From: Saccopteryx bilineata
Lineage: Eukaryota > Chordata > Mammalia > Chiroptera > Emballonuridae
Length of the DNA: 64,000 nt
Direction: 5' to 3'
Assembly: GCF_036850765.1 (NCBI RefSeq)
Contig: NC_089501.1
Coordinates: forward strand, 13,864,997 to 13,928,996
Shown here: positions 23,936 to 36,800 of the stretch, piece by piece
Layout: every line of letters starts with the position of its first letter
Numbering within the stretch: position 1 is the first letter of the stretch
The notes under the pieces: model-generated
Seen by the model: only the letters and a program-made list of their open reading frames with translations
Database searches by the model: none
What the model was told of the DNA's origin: nothing
Position numbers and translations under genes: made by a program

Positions 23936-24318
23936 TTTTTTGGTGTGTGTGACAGAGAGAGGGACAGATAGAGACAGACAGACAGGAAAGGAGAGAGATT
24001 AGAAGTATCAATTCTTCATTGTGGCTTCTTAGTTTCCTTAGTTGTTCATTGATTGCTTTCTCAAATGTACCTTGACCAGGGCTCTAGAGAAGAGCGAGTG
24101 ACTCCTTGCTCAAGCCAGCGACCTTGGGCTTCAAGCCAGTGACCTTTGGCCTTAAGCCAGCAACCATGGGATCATGTCTATGATCCCACACTCAAGCCAG
24201 CAACCCCATGCTCAAGCCAGATGAGTCCACGATCAAGCTGGCAACCTCAGGGTTTCAAACCTGGGTCCTCTGTGTCCCACTCTGACACTCTATCCACTGT
24301 GCCACCGTCTGGTAAGGC
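23936..24318 (-). mobile_element. VES-type SINE, long form, in old L1
   Basis: Minus orientation. Tail with AG/CAGA repeats at the left, the 'aagccagcgaccttgggcttcaagccagtgacc' body, and the tRNA-like head ending at 24318. Imperfect TSD TAATTTGCATAC (23924-23935) and TAATTTGTACAC (24319-24330). Confidence 0.88.
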
Positions 24319-24372
24319 TAATTTGTACACTTCATTTGATGTAAATTCTGCCTCAAAAAGAAAAAAAAAATG

Positions 24373-25179
24373 TGCTGCCTTTCAAATGAAGGAGTTTAAG
24401 TTCTAATTATAGATAATTTAACAAAGGGGTGGTAACTTCGGACTTAAATAATCAGAAAATGAAGATAAAAACACCCGAATCCTTTGATATGCTTCCAATG
24501 CACAGAACCATTTTGAGTTGGGTGAGAGGGTTGGGCCCTGGATTCACCTGGATATGGACTGCGCCTGGAAAGAGATCTGGCCTGTGAAAGGAGCCAGAGT
24601 TTTGCCATCCTAAAATTGCCTTTTGGGATGTTGATCTTAAGCTGGTTTTTAAGAAACAAAAGACTCAGTAAAAACGTTTGACCCTTCCCCTTTCCTGCCA
24701 AGAAACTCAGATGGAAAAACTGGCTCCAGGAAAATATCTTAGTATATTCATCTTAGCCTATTTTGAATTAAGCATGGTGTAGAAAGGCTCCAGACAGAGC
24801 CTGGTACACTCTGTGTCCCATTGTTTCTGGGTTATCTAGCAAAAATTTACCAGCCATGTATATTCTGCTCTTTCTGAAATACCTGTAAATTGCCCATCTT
24901 CACTTTTAAACTCTTTATTAACCCGTTTTCTCTTTTGTCCAAGATGTGAAGCATACCCAATTTTACCTCACTGTCTTTGGAATTTTTATGAATTCCCATG
25001 CACATGTATTAAAATTTTGATTTCCTGTTATCTGTTTCTTCTGTCTTTTAACTTATTAGTCCAGCTAGAAGAACTTAGAAGGTGGGACTAAAATTATTAT
25101 TTTTTTAGCCACTACATTTGGCTGAGATTGTTTTCATTAGCAAATCAATCCCCAAAAAGACCTGACAGCAGTCCAGAGA
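24373..25179. other. Unrecognised stretch
   Basis: No gene and no repeat that I recognise. Confidence 0.45.
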
Positions 25180-25372
25180 AATAAGTTCTTCATTCCAGGA
25201 AGGGACTTTGAGTGGAACATTACAGCATTCACCACATCTCCGAACTAGTTAGCTTATATATTGTGGTTCTTGCCTTCTGTTAGAATGTACACTCCGTGGA
25301 GGGCTTATATTTATTTAACAATATTTACAGTGCCTGGCACATAGTAAGTGCTCAAAGAAATATTTTAAATGA
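25180..25372 (+). repeat. L2 3' end
   Basis: Ends 'agaatgtacactccgtggagggcttat...acagtgcctggcacatagtaagtgctcaaagaaatattttaaatgaa', the L2 3' terminus. Plus orientation. Confidence 0.75.
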
Positions 25373-25893
25373 ATTCCAAAATAACTTCATTAAGGGCCCA
25401 GCTGACTCTTCTACTTACTTGAAAGTATCTTTCGAGCATATTGTCTTTGGTATAAATTTAGAAAAGTCTGCTTAACCACCCAAAAGCCAAATTTGGTTCT
25501 TTGCTGCCTTCAAGGATTCCCTCTCTGTGGTCAATAAGGCTTAGTTTTCTTTATTTTTATGGTGAGAGGACTGTAGAGATTTTTTTAAAGAAAATATTAT
25601 TTTCAAAAAGGAAAAGTAAATATCAGGTAACATTTCAAAATAATATGCCAGTTGTTTGATGAACAAGGACCTGACATCAGAACCAGAAGTCCAAAAAGTC
25701 CCAAACATTAAGTGTGATCTTTTTCAAACTGCATCCATTCCTCACAATGAAGATGTGAAATCCAATCCCCTTACTCTTTGGGTGTGTGTCTGTGACCTTG
25801 CTGTTTCATACTGGGGAGCTAGATTTCTAATTGCTTCTTCCCATTGCTTCAAAGTCTTGCAACTATCTTCATGAGTTGAGCTACATCCAGCTT
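25373..25893. other. Unrecognised stretch
   Basis: No gene and no repeat that I recognise. Confidence 0.45.
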
Positions 25894-25906
25894 CATCTTC
25901 ACTCTT

Positions 25907-26279
25907 TCTTTTTTTTTATTCAGGGAGAGTAGGGCAGGCAGAGAGACAGACTCCCACATGCACCCTGACCAGATCCACCCAGCCAGCTAACTAGGGGGAC
26001 GATGCTCTACCAATTGGGGCATTGCTCCATTGCTCAGCAACTGAGCTCTTCTTAGCACCTGAGGCAGAGGCCATGGAGCCATCCTCAGTGCCTGGGCCAA
26101 CTTGCTCCAACTGAGCCATGGCTGCAGGAGGGGAATATATATAGAGAGAGACAGAAAAGAGAGAAAGAGAAGGGTGGAGAAGCAGATGGGCACTTCTCCT
26201 GTGTGCCCTGACCAGAAATCGAACCTGGGTCATCCACATGCCAGGCTGACACTCTACCACTGAGCCAACCTGCCAGGGC
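25907..26279 (-). mobile_element. VES-type SINE
   Basis: Minus orientation, complete. T-run at left, AG-rich middle at 26136-26175, and tRNA-like head 'ctctaccactgagccaacctgccagggcc' at the right end. Perfect TSD CATCTTCACTCTT (25894-25906 and 26280-26292). Confidence 0.94.
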
Positions 26280-26292
26280 CATCTTCACTCTT

Positions 26293-29200
26293 AATACCCA
26301 TTGAAAAGTGATGTATTGAACTTGTAGCCCTAAAGCTACATAGCTGAAAAACCAAAGAAATAAAATTTGGTATATAAAACAGCACTTATATCATTTTGCC
26401 AGTGATATTATCCCTCCTTTAATCCTTTTCCCTATCATCACATAGGATGTCTTCTTTATAACAAAGGTATATTAGATATACCAAAATAAATAAATATCAT
26501 AGTAGGAGCTCTAGAGTCTAATTATGTGTTATTGTTTTTATGTAACCCTGGCAGAACCAACAATCATTATTAAAATGGGTTCGAATCTATCACTGAAAGT
26601 TCTTAAGACTAGCCTGGCACTGCTATTTTATTATGCCCACCATTGCAGACAGTGGTGCCTACCCCATGTGTCTTTCAGCTTTCTTCTTTGCTAACAGAGC
26701 CCTGATTCTGCTATTGAGACAATTTCTCAGTTGAATACCCACTTGCCTCTTCTGTAAAGCCAGGAATCCTGGCCATATGACACAGATATTAAGTCTACAA
26801 AGTTTTTTTGGGAAAACTTTTGCTTCACATATATGGGAACAGATTCTCTTAAAATTGATATCCTCTGAGGGCATTTCATTCCATGAGGTGACATGTGGAA
26901 AGAAAAAGGTAACATGGTAAGAATAACAGAATGGAAAGATAGAGAAAAGTGTGGTTTTTTAGTGAATCGCTAAAAACCTGCATGTATGTCTGCATCATAT
27001 ACATACTTCACAAATTCTTCATACCAAAGCAAAAACATCTCTGTCAAATATTATGTTACTTGCATTCAAACATGGGCTTAATTAATATAACATAAAGCCC
27101 CCCGTCTAGAAGGAAAACATTAGAAATAAAAAAATAGAAATGTATGCAGGTAGATAAAGAAAAATTTATCCTAAGTTTCTTTAATGTATGCCTATATTTG
27201 AAGTAGCCCAGCAGATGTGACTTGAAAAAAACCTATGTACTTGTGCCCAGATTCCAATGTAGCTGCTTCATAAACATAAACTGCTGCTCAGTGACATATA
27301 TATATATATATATGATATATTCATGGAGCTCATGTGTCATTGTGGCCTCACTATTATCTCTAGTTTTGTCGTGAGATATATATATATATATATATATTAT
27401 ATTCTTATTTCTTTCCTGAAATAATAAACTTCTAGTTTTAAACTCTAAACCCAATACTACTTCATATTGGAGATTCCAAAATCAGACCTGGAAAATTTTC
27501 TAAATAGCTTAAACAAAAGCTATTCCGTTTAAAAGCAGAACTCTTAGGAATAGTTTTTGCTGTTGTTTGTTTTTTCCAGTACATCATATGTATATCATAA
27601 AGGCAAAATAAAAAATTGACCTTGACCTAAATAACGACTATCCTTCCATAACAAAGGCTCAGTAAAAGTCAGTGGAGAATTCTGAGTGCGGACCATGACA
27701 CAGGACCGATTTCCGCAAACAGACGCACAAATGAATCCAGTCCAATAGTTTGTTCCATTTGTTCTGGCTTCAACTTCTGCTTCATTTTCTGCATTCTCAG
27801 GTTTACTCTGTTCCCATCAGGTTTCTTAAAAATTATTTCCTTTGTATAGGGCACTGGTGATTTAAATCACTTGGTCACAATTATTGTTTTCTGAATTGAA
27901 GAATAGGTTTGACAGGACTAGGAAACATGACAGCACCTCTGTGCAAGCACTGCTGGACTGCAATGTCCTCCTGTGTCTCAGACGCCTCTCTGGAGATCTG
28001 TAACTGGCCATCACGAACACCTGTGATATTCAGTTGCTCAATTAGAAGCAAGGTCATGTATATACAACATTAATTTGTTCATCCTTATTCTGTGCTCATA
28101 GTCCACAACATCTTTTCCAAACTGCAACTGGATACTTTATGCATACAGAATTCCTTTACATAATTGAGGCATCTCTTTAACCGTGGTACTTATATTATAC
28201 TAGGTTGAAGTCAATTTAACACAATCTCTCAGGACCCCCCAAAGGCCTTTGAGCCAAAAAGGCTGCTAAATTACAATGTAAAAAACCAAAACAAACACAA
28301 GACTGACTGACAGAGTCACGCTCTACATGTACATAAAGAAATGATAGATTTATATGAAGGTTTACTTGTAATAAGTGCTGTTTTATTTTTACGAGTAAAA
28401 ACCTAGGTTTTCTGTAGCTCCTGAAAGCTCAGATTTCACACTGGTGTCTTTCCGCATTAGTTCCACTTACCAGCTGGGTGGGTTGTATCACTCACTAAAA
28501 TGGACTATCTGAGTCTTTTGCCCAAGGCCAGTATTTTGAGAGGAAAGTTGTGATTATACCTATTGTGCTTTATTTAACTGCATAATAATAGCTTTTTCCA
28601 AAGCTTGATTTTCCTAAAGTAGAGTAAGAATGATAGAAGTAACAGAGTATAGAAATGTTCACATTAATATATTGATCTTCACGGTGCTTAACATATTGTT
28701 ATGTTCATATTGGTAAGTGAGCTAAATTTCCTAGCTTAGTGTCAATAATAATAATAAATTGTGCCTCAAATATTTATCTCCTTGTTTAAAATTTTTGTTA
28801 CTTTCTCTGGAAAAGAAAACTTGCTTTAATAATAATCCTATCATTAAAAGATACTCAGAAATGCGAATCATAATCTTTACCAAGCATATTTTGAAAGAGA
28901 GTATATTTTCATTGCTTGACTGCACTGGAAATGTCAAGGAGAGGTTTCTCTTTACGTTCGCCAGGGCAGAATAGCCAGCACCTTGCTTTCCTGACATCTA
29001 GAGAGAGCAACTGGCCTGGACAACTTATGGATTAACCAGTTAAGCTTGCAGTTGCTGCTTTGTCTGTTTTTTTTGTGGGGGGTTTTTTTCCAAGACACAG
29101 GAAATTCTGACATCATTGTGGAAGTATAGAATTTAATTTCACCAATAAATCAAATTGGGCTCAAGTTGTTAGTAACACTGTCATGTTTACAGAGTCAGGC

Positions 29201-29631
29201 AGAGACTAAGTGACTCAATGAACTAACAAGATATAAAGCTTTTCACCTCCAAGTCCCTGGTTTTAACTAGGCTAGGCTCAGCACAGGAGAGATCAAAGCT
29301 GCTCACATTGCTGGCCAAGACGCTGCAGGCCCCATACCAAGGGTCATTCTCAGGTAATCAGCCTGATAAGAATCCACATGGGAAGAACCAAAACAGCAAG
29401 GTCATGTTGGGTTTTCATAAACAAGTAAAGGGCCAAAGATCTGGGTGTGGTCCATAGAGATGGTGAATGAACCAGGTGTAGAGGTTTTGAAGAAAAAAGA
29501 AAACTTGAGAATGTCTACCCCCTAGCATGGCAGAAAGGATGGCTATCCCCACATTGAATAAAAGCCATACTTTGTTTCCCCTTTAACACCAAGAGTTAGT
29601 GATAAATATCTAGACAGAGGTATTATCAGGT
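26293..29631. other. Unrecognised stretch, 3.3 kb
   Basis: The longest block without a repeat I can name. Open frames are 88 codons or shorter and none shows a domain. Contains two TA microsatellites (27296-27313 and 27375-27398) separated by about 60 bp. Could be single-copy intronic or intergenic DNA, or decayed repeats. Confidence 0.45.
27296..27398. repeat. Paired (TA)n tracts
   Basis: Two TA runs, about 9 and 12 units, flank a 60-bp non-repetitive spacer. Confidence 0.9.
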
Positions 29632-29646
29632 ATAATCATTAATTTT

Positions 29647-29823
29647 TTTTAGTTTATTCATTTTAGAGAGGAGAAAGAGAGAGAGAGAGGAGAGAGAGAC
29701 AGGGGAGGAGCTGGAAGCATCAACTCCCATATGTGCCTTGACCAGGCAAGCCCAGGGTTTCGAACCAGCGACCTCAGCATTTCCAGGCTGACGCTTTATC
29801 CACTGTGCCACCACAGGTCAGGC
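29647..29823 (-). mobile_element. VES-type SINE, short form
   Basis: Minus orientation. AG microsatellite at 29667-29700 and tRNA-like head ending 'ccaccacaggtcagg' at the right. TSD ATAATCATTAATTTT (29632-29646 and 29840-29854). An extra T-run (29824-29838) sits between the SINE 5' end and the right TSD. Confidence 0.9.
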
Positions 29824-29854
29824 TTTTTTTTTTTTTTTAATAATCATTAATTTT

Positions 29855-30439
29855 ATGTGTCACCTTGGCTAGGCCATGGTACTCAGACAGTTGATCAATC
29901 ATTTTAGATGTGGCTGTAAGGGATTTTATTTAGGTGACATTGACATTTAAATTAGTAAACTTTGAGTACAGCAGGTTACCCTTCCTTATGTGGGTGGGCC
30001 TCATCCAATCAGTTGAAAGTCTTAAGGGAAAAAGACTAACATTTTCCCCAAAGAAAAAGAAATTCTATCAACAGATGGCTTTTGGACCGCAAGATCAACT
30101 CTCCCTTAGATCTCCAAGCTGCTTGCCCGCCCTGCATATTTTGGACTTGTCATCCTCCATAATTTCCTAAAATAAATCTCTCTCTAAGAAAGTAAACATT
30201 GGTTCTGTTTCTCTGGATATAGATAGATATTTAGATCATACGTTAATGCTGTGTCCCCTTTGGGCCTCTTCTTCCCTTGCTCAGACCCTACCCTACTTCA
30301 CTTTGATTGGTTGAAAATACAGAACTATTGAAGATGTTTGAGATGAGAGAATCACACGACAAGAATTGTACTTCATAAGCTAACTCAGACAGCAATATGA
30401 AGAATAGGTTGGAAAAAATTTTTTAAACAATTATGTCTA
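29855..30439. other. Unrecognised stretch
   Basis: No gene and no repeat recognised with confidence. 'attttatgtgtcaccttggctaggccatggtactcagacagttgatcaatcatt' may be a further old repeat. Confidence 0.4.
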
Positions 30440-30640
30440 TAGACCACACTGTCCAACATGGTAGACATTAGCCACAAGTGGCTATTTAAATTAAATTTTA
30501 AATAAATTAAAATTATGTAAAACTAAACAATCTCTTCTTAGTTGCACTAGCTAATATTTCAGGTGTTCAGTAGCCACACAGAACTACACAATGACTACCA
30601 TTTTGGAAGGTGTAGATTATAGAACATTTCTATCATTGCA
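30440..30640 (-). repeat. hAT-Charlie type relic (MER58-like)
   Basis: Second copy of the family at 11135: 'cactgtccaacatggtagacattagccacaagtggctattt', 'gttgcactagctaatatttcaggtgttcagtagccacac', 'actaccattttggaaggtgtag'. Old. Confidence 0.6.
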
Positions 30641-30744
30641 GCAAGTTCTATGAGTGAGTGATCGTATAGCGAAAGCAGGAGGGCTTCCACTCGGATTATG
30701 GCAGTGGACATGGAGAAATAAGAGAAAGTAATTGTCATTACATG

Positions 30745-30930
30745 TTCAGTATGTGCTCAGCAGTATACTGTTTGCTTTACATTTTCTATCTCAGGTGATC
30801 ATGAACCGCGCTACAGTACATACTGTTATCCACATGTCCACAGAAGAGAAATCCGAGTTTCAGCAAAGTTTTTTGTTCAAGGACAACAACCTGATAGTCA
30901 TGAAAAGAAGATATAAATCCAGGTAATTTT
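30745..30930 (-). repeat. MIR
   Basis: Reverse-orientation MIR order: 'cagtatgtgctcagcagtatactgtttgctttacattttctatctcaggtgatc', 'ccacatgtccacagaagagaaatccgagtttcagcaaag'. Diverged. Confidence 0.6.
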
Positions 30931-31190
30931 AACTCCAAAAACTCACATGGTCATGGACAACTGTCCTCATCACCCTGGGAAGAGACTGCTTTGAACTCCC
31001 GGTAGGAATCCTAAAGCCAGATACTTGACTTATGGGTTTTCTCTCTAGCACCCACCACCCTGCATCCCTAAACCTATGGCAGAAGAACACTCCACAAGTC
31101 CCCTTGACATTTGCAATTCTGAAAGTTTTTTCTCTGACTACAGTTTTCTATTTTTCCCTTTCTTATATTCTCCCAAACCTGCTGTAGTGG

Positions 31191-31556
31191 TGTTAGTCCA
31201 TTACACCACAGCAGTGGTGCTGCTATAAAAAGGACCAAACTGGGGACTTTTAAACTTCAGAAATGTATTTCTCATAGTTCTAGAGGCTGGTAAGTCCAAG
31301 ATCGTGGCAACAGCACAGTCACATTCTGCTGAGAGCTCTCTTCCTGGTTCTTTCTTGCTGTGCCCTCACATGGTGGACGGGGCTGGAGACCCCTCTCAGC
31401 CTCCTTTACCAGGCACTGACTGCACTCATGACAGCTTCACGCTCACGACTTCAGTACCTCCACCAGGCCTCACCTCCCAACACCATCATCTTTGGGGGTT
31501 TAGGATTTCAAAGTATGAATTTGGGGAGAACACGAACATTCAGGCCATATCTATAG
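31191..31556 (-). mobile_element. MaLR LTR (MST/MLT1 type)
   Basis: Reverse orientation, near full length: 'tgttagtccatta', 'aaacttcagaaatgtatttctcatagttctagaggctggtaagtccaagatcgtggcaac', 'ttcttgctgtgccctcacatggtgga', 'caggcctcacctcccaacaccatcatctttgggggtttaggatttcaaagtatgaatttgg'. Confidence 0.85.
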
Positions 31557-32374
31557 GCTAAGACAGTCTCAGCTGCTACAATAAACAAAATCTCCAAATG
31601 TAGACTAATGCAACTCTACATAGCCAATCCACATGGCTAAGTGTGGTAACTATGTTACCATTCTGTGACAAGATGAGGAGCTTGCAACATAATGTAAAAG
31701 CCCACAGTCCTTCTATCACTGAAAAAGTCTTGCTGAGAAAAAGAAAAATGGCTGAACTAGGGGCCCCTGGTGACTGAATTGATTGACATATTGGTGCAAG
31801 CTTCTTCTGTTGCCTCAACTGAGGACAAACTGCTTTTGAGTAGTAGTGGCCTACAGATTATGGAGAGCATTGGCCTATGGAACTTTGCCTTTTTAAGGCT
31901 TTATTATTCTTCCAAAGGCTGTAATCCTATGGTCACTACCAATGCTTTCCATAGATCAGAATCCATTAGTCATGAATCTCTCAAATTCCTAAAAATCTCT
32001 AAAAACCTCTGTTTTGCCATCTGTTTCCACCTCTTCCAAATGTATAAAATGTGTATACATTCTGACAGAGCTTCTCTTTCTTTGAAAGTAAGAGGTGTTT
32101 CTGCTCCCTTTTAAAGATTACCCCTGCTCTAGAGATTACATCTACCTTATATAAGTCGTTTAGCAACTTGATTCATAAATCATTCCTCTTTTTTCTTGAA
32201 TATCATGCCTTTAATTTCTCTCTAAATCTCTACCTGTGCTCAAGACTCTTTCATCCTAAAAATTCCATACTTCAGCTTCCCTTGAGCCAAAGTTAACACT
32301 ATAACTCTCCCTTTCCAACTAGGCTTCACTTCCTGACTTCCTATTCAAACTCTACCACTCTACTGAAAATGCTC
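31557..32374. other. Unrecognised stretch
   Basis: No gene recognised. A 114-codon frame at 31770-32114 has no domain. Confidence 0.45.
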
Positions 32375-32610
32375 TTAATAACCATGATAGCTCACATTTT
32401 AGAATACCTATTATGAGCCAGAATCATTCATTTTTAATTACATATTGTAAAGCAGATATAATTATTTACCTATCATTTGTAAAAACAAACAAACAAACAA
32501 AAAAAGTTAAGGTTCAAAGCCATTAAGTAACTTTGAAGAGGCACAGCTACTGAGTTTTGAACTCAAGTCTCTCTTCCTTTCATATCCAGGTCTACTTGCT
32601 CACTCATTAG
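32375..32610 (-). repeat. MIR
   Basis: Reverse-orientation MIR: 'gatagctcacattttagaatacctattatgagccagaat', then an (AAAC)n stretch at 32483-32502, then 'aaggttcaaagccattaagtaactttgaagaggcacagctactgagttttgaactcaagtc'. Confidence 0.75.
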
Positions 32611-35159
32611 CACTTCCTGATATTCTTTGACTTTGGAGTCCCTGTTTCCTAGTATATTTCCCTTTTTGCAGACTCCTGTTTGTCCAATAAGGGATTCTTC
32701 TCTCTATCCTTTCTCTGTTGGTGACCCATAGTTGTTACAGCTCCACCAGCAGAATGGCTCAGGGAGTCTGTTCTTAAATTGCTACATCATAGGTGGGCTG
32801 CCTGTGAGACAGGTAGGTAGGTGGCCATCCACCCAGAGGAAGGGTCTAAGGGAGGGCAGGCTGCCGGCACCTGTGGTGACACTCTGCTGTGTAGCCAGAC
32901 TCTGAGCCATGCAATGACTCCCCAAAAGAAAGTCAGGGAAGTAGAGGGGGGCACATGGGCAAGCTCTGCACACCCTGAAGGGAATGCAGAGAGAGAAGCC
33001 AAGACGAAACATGAAAAGAAGCAGAGCCAGAAGTAGAGAAAGACAACCCCAGATATGATGCTAAGAATTTAGTTTGTTGAAGAGTGTATGTGACCCTCTA
33101 AGCACACTCAGTGGGAAGCTGGCTCACTCCCCAGAACAGGCTATTGGGTAGAGACAGTAGTTTCAGCACTTTGTGAAGAATGTTCTTCTCATGCACAGCT
33201 GCAGCATACCAAGCATCCAAGCTTGCCCTCAGCTTATCATATAAAATGGTCTAATTGTCATAAATTCTCTCAATTCTGAAAAATGCCTGGTTAACCCTCC
33301 CTGAGAACACGTTTACCTTTTAACAGGTGCCCTCTAGCACCAAAAAAGTAATTACAGTGAAACCCTCAGCCAGCTTTCCTGATCTATGACAGGACATGAG
33401 GGGCATCTGGGTAGACAGTTGTGTTCTTCCCTTAGAGATAAAGTCTGGTAAGGGTGTGGCCCAAGTATTCCCTTAGTCCATGTTGAATCCATCATTAATG
33501 AACCTATGTGCATTCCCTTGACACCCCTTGCATTTCCACAGTTTTCTTAGGGTGTACATCTAATCTTCCCATGCCCCGGGAGCAAGGAGTAGAGACACCA
33601 TTGCTGCCGTAATTTGGCTGCTCCCATGGAAGCCATTATGCTCCTGATCCAGAGCTTTGTGGCACCCATTTCCCCCACTTAAGTGAAGAGGCTGTCAAAA
33701 AGCTTCTCTTAGCAAGGCAGTGTTGGGTTACCAACAGCTGGTGGCTCTTCTCTGCAGCCAGATTCCAGACTTGTGGGCGATTACGGGTTAAATGTGTGGA
33801 TAGCCTATGGGAGGCTGCCCTGTAACCTGGGCCTTCTGGAGACACAATACCTTTAACTAGAGGATGGCTTTCATGGTGAGAATTACAGGACCTGGCAAGA
33901 TGGGATGAAGAGATATTTCAGGGCAGGCAGGCTTTCCAACATCTAAAATAACCACCAGTAGGAGACTGCCTAGTGGCCCCCACGGAAGGTCAAGCCACCC
34001 GTGCTCTGTCAGCATGAGTCCTTTGAATCATCTCAACACTTTCCATTTAGCCAAGCTCCCCTCCTCTCCCCTCCCCCCTCCACTGTCCTTCCCAGGCTTT
34101 AGAGCTATCTTTGATATAGAGAGGCAAACAGAGATCTTCTCTCTTTTTTATTTGGATTTGAAAGAGAATATAAAGGGATAAGGCACAAGTCACTGGCAAT
34201 TCAGCACCCTGTCCCAATCCACAAAACCACAGAAGCACAAACACTGGGACAGCCTTGAGATCAGGCTGGAACCCACAGGGCCAAGATTGCTCCCACACAT
34301 CCCAGTCATCCAGTCTGTTCCTTGACACTGTGCCTTTCTCATCACAATGAGAGTGGTAAACTGGTATCCGCAATCATGACTCCTCTGAACCTCTCACAAT
34401 CCACTCCCCCTGGAGGCTCCAAGGCACAGAGGGTTAGGGTTAGGCTAAAGATTCCCCAGATGCCCCACAGCATAGCAGCCATGCTTCAGAGAGGTGCTGC
34501 AGCTTGTTATGAGAGATGCCACGCGTGGTTCCTGGAGGGGCTATTTTCATTTAGTCTGGATGTTTGGCACACTTAGACCATAAACAGAAGACCAAGGTAG
34601 AAATAGATGTGACTGGTTTACTCAGAGAGTGTTGAAAATGTTTAATCCATTCGTGGTGACAATAAAGTGTCTCATTGGAAGTTAAAATGACAATTCCTCA
34701 AACTACGGCACATCCCTGTCCAGCCTAACAGCTAACAGGCATTTAGGGTGACTGATGGATAAACACAAGAGCTATGCAAATTATGAGCGTCTCTTTTTAT
34801 GTTTACATTTGTGCATATTTCTGGCTATTTTTGCAGATAGGCAGATTAGCAGCCCTTCTGATGATTTGATCTCTCTGACAGAAGTGAAAAATCATTCACT
34901 CATCCCAGAAACATATTACCCATTCCCCCAACATATGCAGGTAATAAGCTGTCTGAGTTTTATTGTGCAGATAGCGGGCATAAACACGAACAAGTATGGG
35001 GATTTTTAAGGCAAAATCAATCCAAAATGGGACAAAAAATAAGCAGTCAAAGCACAAGTAACATCTGGTGAAATCATATTTCAAATATTTCATTCAAATA
35101 ATTTAAGACCACAAGAATTTGTGACATGACCATAAAAGAATGCTGTAGTATTTACTCAT
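32611..35159. other. Unrecognised stretch, 2.5 kb
   Basis: No gene and no repeat named with confidence. 32810-33030 and 33900-34580 are somewhat GC-richer; open frames to 108 codons have no domain. Two tandem GGTTAG units at about 34432-34443 are too few to be an interstitial telomere. Confidence 0.45.
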
Positions 35160-35305
35160 TCATTCATCACCCAACTTCATTTACTAGCATAGAAGCTCCA
35201 CGAGAGCAGGGATCTCGTCCGTTTTCACGCACTGCGGTGTTTCCGGCTGTCTACTACACAGGAACTGCTCAAAAATATTTATTGATTTGAATGATTGAGT
35301 CCCTT
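35160..35305 (+). repeat. L2 3' end
   Basis: 'ctagcatagaagctccacgagagcagggatctcgtccgttttcacgcactgcggtgt' followed by 'acaggaactgctcaaaaatatttattgatttgaatg', the L2 3' terminus. Confidence 0.75.
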
Positions 35306-35819
35306 CATCCATCATTCAGCAGACATTTAATAAATAATGTGGTACACAAAATTTTTCTTGTTCTCTGATTATTGTGCAATTTCACTTTTATGAGATGTTT
35401 TCTTTTCATTTTTGGGGATATGTAAATATCTTGGCTTTACCTTTCATGAGTATGATCTTTGAAAAAATAAACTTTTAATATAAAAATAAAAAGTAACTTT
35501 AAGACTCTCAAATAAATTGAACTATCAACATACAATAGGAAAAAATTTAAAAAAACAATCTGTATTTATAGAAGGTAAATGTTCTAAACACATTTACATA
35601 GAAGAATTAGGTTCTTTTCCCTACTGTGATTATCCCAAGTGTTTATAGTTTCTTAAACATACAAGATATATAAGTAGATCTTCAAAGTAAACTATGTAGG
35701 ATATTTTTTAAAATTTGGTCAAGTTATTTTTAAAACAATCAATATTAACCAGCCTACACAAATCAGCTAATCAACTAATACAAATTTTTTAATTTAATTC
35801 ACAATGTTAAAACTATTTT
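35306..35819. other. Unrecognised AT-rich stretch
   Basis: No gene and no repeat recognised. Confidence 0.45.
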
Positions 35820-36800
35820 AAGACAATAATGAGATATCACTACCCACCTATTAAAATAGCTAACATACAAAAAAAAAAAACCCTAATGCTGGCAAGGGTG
35901 TGAAGCAACAGGAACTCTCATTCAGTGTCATTGGGAAGTCAAGCTGGTACAGCCATTTTGAATGACCATTTGGTAGTTTCTTACAAAGTTAAACATAGTA
36001 TTACCACACAATCCAACATGTGCACTCCTGGATATTTCCCCAGTTGACCTGAAAACTTATATCCTAAAAAAATTCTGCACACAGTCATTTATAATAGCTT
36101 TATTCATAATCTCCCCAAACTGAAAGTAACCAAGGTGTCCTTCATTGGGTTAATGGATAAACAAACTATGTCACACGCACACAAGGGAACATGATTCAGG
36201 TTTTAAAAAACTAGCTACCAACCCACAAAAAAGACATACATGCACATTAAGTGCATATTTCTGAGTTGAAATAAGCTCATAAAAGACTACATACTATACA
36301 ATTCTAACTATGTAACATTCTGAAAAAGGCAAAAGTAAAAATATTAGCAGCTGCCAGAGGTTTGTGAGTAGGGAAGAGAGATTGACTAGAAGAAGCACAG
36401 ATGACTTTTAAGGCAGTGAAACTATTTTATAGGAGACTATATAATACAGATGCATGACAGTATATATCAATATTTGTCAAAACCCATAGAACTTTACAGC
36501 ACAAAGAGTGGCCCTTAACATGCAGATTTTCAAAGATCATTTAGAAGGTTGATGGGAATCACAGGGTGGAATGTAGACTGTGACAATGCAATCTATTACA
36601 AATGTATGAAACAACTTCAATGAAATTGAGGGGTAAAGTTGAGTAGTTTTAGAAATGAGTGGTCTAATCTATAGGCAAAAAGGAAAAACACATAAGCCAT
36701 AAACTCTAGTTAATAAAGTGGTTTCCCACAGGACACAAATTGAGAATTCTGATGCTACTATTCATGTATATTAGAATTAAACAATTAAATAGATGACAGG
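35820..36800 (+). mobile_element. Old LINE-1 3' portion
   Basis: Decayed ORF2 C-terminal and 3'UTR text on the plus strand: 'aatgagatatcactacccacctattaaaatagc', 'ggaactctcattcagtgtcattgggaagtcaagctggtacagccattttg', 'tataatagctttattcataatctcc', 'aactatgtcacacgcacacaagggaacatgattca'. No usable frame. Confidence 0.8.

Larger units (their letters stand above)
22650..24372 (+). mobile_element. Old LINE-1 3' portion, interrupted twice
   Basis: Decayed ORF2 C-terminal and 3'UTR text on the plus strand ('ttcaaaagacatgattaagaag', 'tgctattgggaatgtaaaatggtacaatcattttggaaaac', 'tggttgcctggggcc'). It resumes after a MaLR LTR (23197-23553) and again after a SINE (23936-24318), ending in an A-rich tail near 24360-24370. 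Many indels; no usable frame. Confidence 0.8.

Noticed and set aside
31770..32114. 114-codon plus-strand frame
   Set aside because: No recognisable domain; likely chance.
34428..34446. Telomere-like GGTTAG repeats
   Set aside because: Only two units; too short to indicate an interstitial telomere.
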